Assembly (NCBI RefSeq): GCF_022695595.1
Contig: NZ_CP074380.1
Span: forward strand, 3,546,001-3,610,000
Direction: 5' to 3'
Length of the DNA stretch: 64,000 nucleotides
DNA from: Streptomyces sp. MST-110588
Lineage (GTDB): Bacteria > Actinomycetota > Actinomycetes > Streptomycetales > Streptomycetaceae
Shown: positions 24,091 to 29,300 of the stretch, one piece after another
How positions within the stretch are numbered: position 1 is the stretch's first letter
How the letters are laid out: each line of letters opens with the position of its first letter
Made by a program: the position numbers and the translations under genes
The notes under the pieces: model-generated
What the model saw: only the letters and a program-made list of their open reading frames with translations
Told to the model about the DNA's origin: nothing
Databases searched by the model: none

Positions 24091-24380
24091 GCCGCCGCTC
24101 CCTTCCGGGAGGGCCGACGGCGCCGGGCCGGGCGGGTCAGCGGGACCACGTTGAACAGTTCCGGGGCGTGCGCCTCGATCACCTCGGCGGCGATGCGGGC
24201 CACGTCGTCCGGGAGCTCCGGGTTGTCGGCGAGGATGTCGCGCGCCGCGTCCTTGCGGGCGGCACGCTCTTCCTCGGTCTCCCCCTCCTCCCCGAGCCAC
24301 AGCCCAACCGGAGTACCGAGAGCCAGTTCGATGAAGTCGTCGATGGAGACGGCCTGATGACCGCCGATATAGGCACGCAT
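24087..24380 (-). CDS. first gene of the AICE long operon, 97 aa, unknown function
   Basis: From ATG 24380 with AGGAG nearby. MRAYIGGHQAVSIDDFIELA then LGTPVGLWLGEEGETEEERA, strongly acidic and helical in the middle (ARKDAARDILADNPELPDDV, ARIAAEVIEAHAPELF), basic C-terminus (RPARRRRPSRKGAAA). Not recognised. Leads the unit 24380 to 20568, whose members overlap by 4-20 bp, and lies behind the composite leader T1-L3. Confidence 0.7.
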   Translation of the reverse strand: MRAYIGGHQAVSIDDFIELALGTPVGLWLGEEGETEEERAARKDAARDILADNPELPDDVARIAAEVIEAHAPELFNVVPLTRPARRRRPSRKGAAA

Positions 24381-24413
24381 GCAGCGCTCCTGATGTCGAA
24401 GGGGTAAGGCGTG

Positions 24414-24453
24414 CCGGGCGGTCGTGGCCTGGTGGTGAGAGGCGACCGTCCGG
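24414..24453 (-). promoter_or_regulatory. hairpin leader L3 (before the long operon)
   Basis: CCGGACGGTCG pairs with CGACCGCCCGG (11 bp, one A-C mismatch at the same place as in L1). Loop contains CCTCTCACCACCAGGCCA; followed by CCCTTCGACA, AGGAG, ATG. Confidence 0.65.
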
Positions 24454-24487
24454 GTTGTGCAACCCCCTGCCACTGTTACGGCGAGGG

Positions 24488-24533
24488 TGGTGCCCCGGCC
24501 GGGAGTCGAACCCGGCCTTGCGACCATCGGGGC
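24488..24533 (-). ncRNA. tRNA-like minihelix T1
   Basis: On the minus strand a 46-nt element folds as acceptor GCCCCGA/CCGGGGC (six pairs) stacked on a T-arm CCGGG-TTCGACT-CCCGG, ending A-CCA. There is no D or anticodon arm: an 11-nt linker joins acceptor and T-stem. Followed 35 nt later by L3. Could also be a tRNA relic. Confidence 0.55.
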
Positions 24534-24549
24534 GGTTAGGTGCGGCGTC

Positions 24550-24975
24550 TCAGGAGGTTGGCTCCACAGCCGCGTCGATGATGTCGGCGTGGTCGAACGC
24601 GAGCGGCGGCAGGTCACTGAGGGGCCACCACTGGGCGTTGGTCGCGTCATCGCCAGCGTCGATGATCGTTCCGGGGATGACGGCCAGGTGGTAGGCAACG
24701 GTGACGTACCTGCCGCGCGGGTCGCGGTCGGGCTGGTCGAACGTGCCGATCTGGTGCAGCTCTTCCGGTGCTGCGTGCACGCCGGCCTCTTCGGCGAGTT
24801 CGCGGGCGGCGGCGGCGCGGCTCGTCTCGCCGGGGTCGACGTGCCCGCCGGGCAGCGCCCACTGGCCCTTGAACGGGTCCCAGCCACGTTCGATCAGCAG
24901 AACGTACCCGTCGGCCGTGGTGACGACGACGTCGGCGGCGTAGCGGATGGTCTCGAAGGTCTCGGTGTAAGTCAT
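24550..24975 (-). CDS. NUDIX hydrolase, Pif-like transfer-immunity candidate
   Basis: 141 aa from ATG 24975 with AGGAG. Complete Nudix box from G44 to G65: GGHVDPGETSRAAAARELAEEAG. N-terminal strand AADVVVTTADGYVLLIERG and WDPFKGQWALP are typical of ADP-ribose/NTP-type hydrolases. In pSAM2 the NUDIX protein Pif blocks redundant transfer between element carriers; this gene sits in the matching place between the GntR regulator and the transfer genes. Function as Pif is inferred from context. Its mRNA would have a long structured leader (24976-25290) carrying T2 and L4. Confidence 0.85.
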   Translation of the reverse strand: MTYTETFETIRYAADVVVTTADGYVLLIERGWDPFKGQWALPGGHVDPGETSRAAAARELAEEAGVHAAPEELHQIGTFDQPDRDPRGRYVTVAYHLAVIPGTIIDAGDDATNAQWWPLSDLPPLAFDHADIIDAAVEPTS

Positions 24976-25038
24976 ACCTGCTCCTGATCAGTTGTGAGGA
25001 AGCGGGTCGTCCTTGGATCGCGCTTTATGTGAAGGGAC

Positions 25039-25079
25039 AGGGCGGCCGTGGTCATGAAGTGGCGAGAGACGGCCGCCCT
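25039..25079 (-). promoter_or_regulatory. hairpin leader L4 (before the NUDIX gene)
   Basis: Perfect 11-bp stem AGGGCGGCCGT / ACGGCCGCCCT around the loop CTCTCGCCACTTCATGACC, followed by CCCTTCACA. Matches L1 and L3 in loop start (CTCTC-CCAC) and 3' tail. Confidence 0.65.
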
Positions 25080-25124
25080 CAGCGCCCCGGCCAGGAGTCA
25101 AACCCGGCCTGTGACCACCAGGGC
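25080..25124 (-). ncRNA. tRNA-like minihelix T2
   Basis: GCCCTGG pairs with CCGGGGC (7 bp, one G-T), T-arm CCGGG-TTTGACT-CCTGG with one G-T pair. About 80% identical to T1, including the TGGTC-CA linker, but without an encoded CCA. L4 follows directly, the same order as T1-L3. Confidence 0.5.
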
Positions 25125-25225
25125 GATTGCGCTGTTCAGCACACGGATCAGAGCCCGCGTGCGCCGCCTACTTGGCCGAGGAGAGGCGGCATGATCCCCA
25201 TTGAATTGTCAAAGGTCAGACACTC

Positions 25226-25278
25226 CCGACGGGCGCGGCAACCCCCGGAGGGGCTCCCGTTTTCACGGGACCCGTCGG
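25226..25278 (-). promoter_or_regulatory. further stem-loop in the NUDIX leader
   Basis: Outer stem CCGACGGG / CCCGTCGG encloses a smaller CCCGT-TTTC-ACGGG hairpin, directly next to the GntR operator. May be a terminator for transcripts from either side or part of the leader fold. Confidence 0.4.
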
Positions 25279-25290
25279 CGCGTGACTACA

Positions 25291-25308
25291 GATTGACCTA
25301 GGTCAATC
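25291..25308. promoter_or_regulatory. GntR operator O1
   Basis: Perfect 18-bp palindrome GATTGACCTAGGTCAATC between the divergent NUDIX and GntR genes, 63 bp before the GntR start. Suited to a dimeric winged-helix repressor. Confidence 0.75.
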
Positions 25309-25340
25309 TCACTGTCAAGGGGGTTCGGGCGAAGAGCAGA

Positions 25341-25354
25341 GATTGACCTAGGTC
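25341..25354. promoter_or_regulatory. GntR operator O2 and GntR promoter
   Basis: GATTGACCTAGGTC repeats the left 14 bp of O1 exactly 50 bp later (about five helical turns), so both sites face the same side of DNA. A possible -10, TACTCT (25359-25364), lies between O2 and the ATG at 25372, leaving about 7 nt: the GntR mRNA may be leaderless, and no ribosome site is visible. Confidence 0.65.
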
Positions 25355-25371
25355 CGGCTACTCTCGAACTC

Positions 25372-25767
25372 ATGGAGCAGAGCCCAGAAGCGCCCAAGCA
25401 GACGCCCACAGCCAAGGAGATCGCTGCGGAGTTCCGCAAGAAGATCACGGGCCCCAACCGCGAGTACGGCCCGGGAGACCGGCTCCCTGCGGCTCGTAAG
25501 CTCGCCAAAGACCTTGGCGTGCAGCTCATGACCGTGCAGAGCGCATACGGCCAGCTCCGCGACGAGGGATTGGTTCTCACCCAACAAGGCCGCGGGACGT
25601 TCGTCCGTGACCCCTCGATGCCGCTCGGCACCGAGCCGGGCAGTAGCCCTGCCTTCGCCGCACTGGCCGCAGAACTCAGCTCGATTCATGACGCTCTTCG
25701 TCTGCTCGGTGAGCGACTGGACCGCCTTGAGCAGCTTGTCGGCGACGGGACTCCACCCTCGCCGTGA
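25372..25767 (+). CDS. GntR-family repressor of the AICE (KorSA-like)
   Basis: 131 aa. N-terminal winged helix-turn-helix (residues ~12-80: SAKEIAAEFRKKI-like start, GPGDRLPAARKLAKDLGV, LMTVQSAYGQLRDEGLVLTQ, GRGTFV) and a short helical C-terminus (AELSSIHDALRLLGERLDRL, EQLVGDG) good for dimerisation, without a FadR/HutC ligand domain. This is the organisation of YtrA-like or KorSA repressors that keep pSAM2-type elements silent. It is the only early plus-strand gene and is divergent from the NUDIX/transfer genes, with two operator copies in between. Confidence 0.9.
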   Translation: MEQSPEAPKQTPTAKEIAAEFRKKITGPNREYGPGDRLPAARKLAKDLGVQLMTVQSAYGQLRDEGLVLTQQGRGTFVRDPSMPLGTEPGSSPAFAALAAELSSIHDALRLLGERLDRLEQLVGDGTPPSP

Positions 25768-25894
25768 GTTCGTCCGCACGGCGCAGCAGTCGTTCAACCG
25801 TGGCGCGCGCCTCGCTCAAACTCGCTTCGATCAAGGCAAGTTCCGTGGGAGTCAGACCTCCCAAATCGCCGCTTCGCTCATTGATCCCTGACAT
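25676..25894 (-). CDS. possible 72-aa helical protein antisense to the GntR 3' end
   Basis: From ATG 25894: MSGINERSGDLGGLTPTELA, then IEASLSEARATVERLLRRAD, ELTARVESRRRQ. Looks like a coiled coil and less like random shadow sequence, and the ATG is ~30 bp inside a terminator-delimited spacer. Its 3' 92 bp overlap the GntR coding end on the other strand. May be a genuine small regulator or only an open antisense frame. Confidence 0.35.
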   Translation of the reverse strand: MSGINERSGDLGGLTPTELALIEASLSEARATVERLLRRADELTARVESRRRQAAQGGPVAHRADEERHESS

Positions 25895-25923
25895 GGCAAT
25901 GAGCATGCGGCCGGGAATGGAAG

Positions 25924-25950
25924 AGGACCCGGACAGACTGTCCGGGTCCT
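25924..25950. terminator. bidirectional terminator after GntR and flavoprotein genes
   Basis: Perfect 13-bp stem AGGACCCGGACAG / CTGTCCGGGTCCT with a single-base centre; followed by TATTTCCTT on the plus strand. It contains two inverted GACCCGGA octamers. Confidence 0.85.
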
Positions 25951-25983
25951 ATTTCCTTGTAGGTCAGGCAGGTTGACATATCG

Positions 25984-26547
25984 TCATTGCGTGGCTTCCT
26001 CCACGGCATCGAGCACTGCGGCCCACGGAAGTTCCCGCCCCGCCGGCGCTTCCCTCGGCTCGTACAGCGGCCAGACGTCGGGGCCGTAGACGACGCGCAC
26101 TCCCCCAGCCCGAAGAGCGTCGATGTGACCTTTCCACGCGGGGTGGCGAGCATGCGCCGCGTTCACCCGCGGGAAGACGACGACCGGCAGACCGAAGGTG
26201 CCGATAGCCTCGCCAACCTGGGTCAGCGCCTGGTTGTCCATCAGGCCAGTCGCGAGCTTGGCGACCATGTTGGCGGAGGCGGGAGCGACCACGTAGCAAT
26301 CAACCGGCGGATGCGGCCGGGCCTCACCAGGCAGGCGCGGTTCGTCGCGTACGGGTAGGCCGGTGAGCCGCTCCAGCCGCTCAACCTCCCCGCTCATCCG
26401 CAGCCACTGACCTGCGGTCGGCGTTAGCGTGACGGCCACCTGCCATCCGCGGTCCATCGCGGGTTCGACCAGACCGGTACGCAGTGCCTCTACACCCCCG
26501 GCCGCCGACCCGACGACCCCGAGCACGCCGCGCTTACCTGAACTCAC
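25984..26547 (-). CDS. flavoprotein (HFCD/PPC-decarboxylase-like)
   Basis: 187 aa from GTG 26547, which overlaps the XRE stop (GTGA). VLGVVGSAAGGVEALRTGLV start, VAVTLTPTAGQWL, the flavin/substrate motif VDCYVVAPASANMVAKLATG, then LMDNQALTQVGEAIGTFGLP and VVVFPRVNAAHARHPAWKGH. Homo-oligomeric FMN-binding Cys decarboxylase fold, as in EpiD, Dfp and aromatic-acid prenyl enzymes; the catalytic His is not certain. In Streptomyces this type of protein often follows an XRE/TPR regulator, as here. Its role on an AICE is unknown; redox sensing or a small modification step are possible. Confidence 0.82.
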   Translation of the reverse strand: MSSGKRGVLGVVGSAAGGVEALRTGLVEPAMDRGWQVAVTLTPTAGQWLRMSGEVERLERLTGLPVRDEPRLPGEARPHPPVDCYVVAPASANMVAKLATGLMDNQALTQVGEAIGTFGLPVVVFPRVNAAHARHPAWKGHIDALRAGGVRVVYGPDVWPLYEPREAPAGRELPWAAVLDAVEEATQ

Positions 26548-27779
26548 TGCACCGCCCTGCACCGTTGCGCCATCACGAACACCTCGGACGAACGCGATCC
26601 GCCGGTCACGGGAGACTGCTTGATCAGGCCCCGCAACGTCTCGCGCACCCTCGGATTGTTGCGTACAAGCTGCGGCGACGTGCGCTCAGCAGTACGCAGC
26701 TCCGCAAACGCCTCGTCTCCCTGGCCAGCGAGCGACAGAGCCCGCGCGTAGTCGATGCGGTGGGAAACGCTGCGCTCCTGCGGCATGTGGTCGACGTTGA
26801 TCCGGCCGTGTTCCACCACGTACGAGACGTTGTCCAGGTCCAGCTCAACGGACAGGCGATGGAGCAGGACGTTCGTCGGCCCGAATCCGGTCTGCCAGTA
26901 GTTCTCATCCGACCCAAGGTCGTCCGCGAGTTCTTCGGCACGGTCCAACAGCCCCGTTGCGGTGGGCCGGTCCTGATGCCTCGCTGCCGCGACTGCGGCA
27001 CGCAGGTGGATCATCCCGAGCAAGCTGAGCGCGGCCGGGTCGTTCTCTGTCACCCGGGATGACAGCCACCTTGCCGCAGCGTTGCCCAGCTCGAGAGCAT
27101 CGTCGTAGCGCCCATTGGCAAGCAGAGCATGCGTGCCGGACCGGGCCGCGGATGCCAGCACGAGCGGATCGTCCGACTCATCAGCGGCTCGCATCGCGCG
27201 CTCGGCAGCGAGCCATGAGATGTCAGACTCACCGATCTTCGCGAGCGTCGTAGCGGCGAGATGGTGCGTACGGGCCGACACTGCCCAACAATCGCTACGG
27301 TCGTCGCCGCGCCGCGCCGCGCGATCTTCCAACTCCTGTGCGGTCTGAAGCAGTGCGGGAAGAGCGGCGATGACACTGCCGAGCCGTCCGCCCTGGTAGT
27401 CGTTCCATGCCTGCTCCACCCGTACGGCCACGGGGGCGGGTGTCGGTAGCTGAGTCTCAGCCTGGGGGCCGAAGAGCAGACGCGAGAGGCGGCGTGGGGT
27501 CATGAGAGCGTCTCGTACGGCGGGGACGTCGTCCTGTTGGCGCTCGTCTTCCATGAGGACGGTCTGTCCGAGCAGGTCCCCGAGGGGCACGCGCAGGATG
27601 CGTGATAGCTCCGCGAGCATGTCGATGCGGGGCGGCTTCCGGCGCCCGGTCTCGATCTTCGCGAGCCAGTCAGTGCTACGACCGACCAGACCGGCCAGCA
27701 CCTCTTGCGTGTAGCCGCGGCGCTTCCGGTAGAACGCGATGCGCTCGCCGATGCTTAGGTGATCTCCAAGACCACGCAT
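26544..27779 (-). CDS. XRE-family regulator with TPR-like sensor domain
   Basis: 411 aa from ATG 27779 (MRGLGDHLSIGERIAFYRKR). N-terminal HTH: RGYTQEVLAGLVGRSTDWLA, KIETGRRKPPRIDMLAELSR. The rest (from ~100) is all-helical with TPR-like pairs (AATTLAKIGESDISWLAAER, AAADESDDPLVLASAARSGT-like, GLLDRAEELADDLGSDENYW, SVSHRIDYARALSLAGQGDE). This is the common actinobacterial XRE-TPR architecture, often peptide- or metabolite-responsive. Translationally coupled to the flavoprotein gene. The trailing Thr/Arg-rich upstream extension of the frame is not conserved and is left out. Confidence 0.85.
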   Translation of the reverse strand: MRGLGDHLSIGERIAFYRKRRGYTQEVLAGLVGRSTDWLAKIETGRRKPPRIDMLAELSRILRVPLGDLLGQTVLMEDERQQDDVPAVRDALMTPRRLSRLLFGPQAETQLPTPAPVAVRVEQAWNDYQGGRLGSVIAALPALLQTAQELEDRAARRGDDRSDCWAVSARTHHLAATTLAKIGESDISWLAAERAMRAADESDDPLVLASAARSGTHALLANGRYDDALELGNAAARWLSSRVTENDPAALSLLGMIHLRAAVAAARHQDRPTATGLLDRAEELADDLGSDENYWQTGFGPTNVLLHRLSVELDLDNVSYVVEHGRINVDHMPQERSVSHRIDYARALSLAGQGDEAFAELRTAERTSPQLVRNNPRVRETLRGLIKQSPVTGGSRSSEVFVMAQRCRAVQ

Positions 27780-28086
27780 TGCGTGATGCCTCCTGGTTGT
27801 AGGGGCCCGCTTCACGGTACCGAGCCGGTCGTCGCGCTGGACAGATGGTCTTTCCCGTCCGCCCAGCCGAGCGTCAAGCACCCAACAGCAGAGGGCCCGG
27901 ACGAAGTGTCCGGGACCCGGTTCGTATGATCGTGATCCGAGATGGTGGACAAGAGGTGTCCCACCTGTCCGACTGTCCCAGTAGTCGGTTTGAGCTGCGA
28001 AAACAGGTGGGACAGGGAGAAACCGAGCTGTCCCACCTGTCCGGCGAGCGGGGCTGTAACACCCAGGGGGGCGCTAGCCTCCGGCC
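27780..28086. other. intergenic region with hairpin and repeat cluster
   Basis: Holds the XRE promoter (not resolved), a hairpin CCCGGAC/GTCCGGG near 27896-27914 like the one at 25924, and the right copy of the inverted TGGGACAG cluster (27953-28043). A ribosome-site-poor GTG starts the next gene. Confidence 0.6.
27953..28043. repeat. TGGGACAG cluster, right copy of an inverted pair
   Basis: Reverse complement closely matches 14268-14358. Contains TGTCCCAC (27957), CTGTCCCA (27973), TGGGACAG (28008) and CTGTCCCAC (28029). Non-coding here, whereas the left copy is inside a gene. Confidence 0.75.
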
Positions 28087-29253
28087 GTGAGCCCATCGAC
28101 ACTTCAGCTTCTGCTCGCGGCTCTCGGCGTGGGCGGAACCCTGGCAGCAGCGATCTTGACGCAAGTCCTTCAGAAGAGGGCTGAGCGCGAGAGGAGAGCT
28201 GCCGAAGACCTCCGCAGGTGGCACGCGGAACGCTTCCGCGCCGCCAAAGAGCTGCTCTACAAGATCAAGGAGACCGAACGCATCCTCTGGAGTGCGTGTG
28301 CCTCCCTGCCCAACGAAGAGGAGTATGCGCGGCTCCGGCGGGCCGGATACATGACGCTACTCACCGTCCGCGAAACCGATGTGCCTCAGCCCACCGACGA
28401 TGTGATGGTCTTCGATACGGTGCACCTGGAGATCATCCAGGACGCACTACAGCAAGTGCACGGGCTCCTTGAAGAGGCGGAGCATCTGACTGCCGAGATC
28501 TCCATCCTGTCCGAGGGAACTACGCCAGATGCCGCGGCGGCTATGTTCGAGGCCGCATGGGACGCAGCCGGCGCCTTGGAGACAACGCGCGGCACACGTG
28601 ACGAAGCGTCCCACGCAGTCTTGGCCATGCAAGATCCGATAGCCGCCTTCCAGGCGTCCGTGCGGGCAGAACTCGGCGTGGCGGCACCCCCATCCCCCGG
28701 GGTGTTACAGCCATCGGAGGGCGACTCCGGAGGGCCGACCAGAGGAATCCGCCGTAAGGGCTGCGTGTCTAACTGCGTGACAACGGAGGCGAACACTCAC
28801 GTACGCCCACGGACGCTCAGGGACTGTTCGCGCAGCTCAGCGCCACCCGGGTGCCTGCCCCATCAGGCACCAAGATTGCTTCGGGACGAAGAGGTCGTGG
28901 GTTCAAATCCCGCCACCCCGACTGAAGGAACACCAGGTCAGGGGCCTGATCCGCGAAAGCGGGTCGGGCCCCTGACCTGTTATCGCTGCCTCTTGGGAGC
29001 CGGTCTCGGAATCCGCCTCCCAGAAGGCTCCTATCCCACGTCACACCCTCCGAGAATGCGCTTCAGCAATCCGCGGGTGACGCCCAGTGATCCACGCCAC
29101 GTCACCACTGGGACCAAGGGGCGCCTCTTTCTGTCACTTGGGTCACAACGCCTCATCGCTCCGGCTGACTCGAGCAGACCTGCGGTACACGGAAGGCGCC
29201 AGACGGAGCGCCCGGCCGTCCTCGGCACAGCGCCGAGGACGGCCATCTGTTGA
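28087..29253 (+). CDS. membrane-anchored coiled-coil protein reading through the att site
   Basis: GTG start. Residues ~5-22 form a membrane helix (LQLLLAALGVGGTLAAAILT), followed by a charged coiled coil (QKRAERERRAAEDLRRWHAE) and a soluble helical domain to ~215. The credible coding part ends near 28730; beyond it the frame is Arg/Pro/Thr-rich, runs through the tRNA fragment (GSNPATPT) and on into chromosome for a nominal 388 aa. In the excised circle the same frame would stop three codons after the core (Glu-Lys-TAG), giving 281 aa. Function unknown; superinfection or surface control are only guesses. Confidence 0.55.
   Translation: MSPSTLQLLLAALGVGGTLAAAILTQVLQKRAERERRAAEDLRRWHAERFRAAKELLYKIKETERILWSACASLPNEEEYARLRRAGYMTLLTVRETDVPQPTDDVMVFDTVHLEIIQDALQQVHGLLEEAEHLTAEISILSEGTTPDAAAAMFEAAWDAAGALETTRGTRDEASHAVLAMQDPIAAFQASVRAELGVAAPPSPGVLQPSEGDSGGPTRGIRRKGCVSNCVTTEANTHVRPRTLRDCSRSSAPPGCLPHQAPRLLRDEEVVGSNPATPTEGTPGQGPDPRKRVGPLTCYRCLLGAGLGIRLPEGSYPTSHPPRMRFSNPRVTPSDPRHVTTGTKGRLFLSLGSQRLIAPADSSRPAVHGRRQTERPAVLGTAPRTAIC
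28769..28781. repeat. CTAACTGCGTGAC, candidate integrase arm site (right)
   Basis: Direct repeat of 12835-12847, 99 bp before the right att core. Confidence 0.45.
28880..28925. repeat. att core, distal side (tRNA-Pro 3' fragment)
   Basis: 46 bp identical to 12728-12773. A tRNA fragment, not a gene: the 5' half (acceptor and D-arm) is missing. Confidence 0.95.
28934..28979 (+). terminator. original tRNA-Pro terminator
   Basis: CAGGTCAGGGGCC / GGGCCCCTGACCTG stem enclosing CCGC-GAAA-GCGG. Displaced from the tRNA by the AICE. The CAGGTCAGG start is shared with the element's left hairpin. Confidence 0.7.
29214..29244. terminator. hairpin before the Mrr-like gene
   Basis: Perfect 13-bp stem GGCCGTCCTCGGC / GCCGAGGACGGCC, 5-nt loop. 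Insulates the nuclease gene from upstream transcription. Confidence 0.65.
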
Positions 29254-29281
29254 CAGTGGTGCCGCCTACGCTGGGTATCAC
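29250..29281 (+). promoter_or_regulatory. probable promoter of the Mrr-like gene
   Basis: TTGACA at 29250-29255 and TATCAC at 29276-29281 (20-bp spacer; GTATCA gives 19). Transcription would start near 29288, supporting the ATG at 29301 rather than an earlier start. Confidence 0.5.
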
Positions 29282-29300
29282 TGAACGCGACGGGCTGAGC

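Larger units (their letters stand above)
12728..28925. mobile_element. AICE integrated in tRNA-Pro(CGG)
   Basis: A 16.2-kb actinomycete integrative and conjugative element bounded by 46-bp perfect direct repeats of the tRNA-Pro 3' end. It has every expected module: int/xis beside the tRNA, replication (primase-polymerase, RecA-like ATPase, SSB), transfer (FtsK/TraSA translocase plus Spd-like membrane proteins), regulation (GntR with operators, NUDIX/Pif-like, XRE) and cargo (C5 methyltransferase, GGDEF, HNH). No relaxase is present, as expected for double-stranded transfer by a TraB-type pump. All genes from 24380 down to int run on the minus strand. Integrase, xis, primase, ATPase, SSB and translocase are intact, so the element may be active. 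Confidence 0.95.

Noticed and set aside
28876..28922. second tRNA-Pro gene
   Set aside because: Only the 3' half is present; it is the distal att copy.
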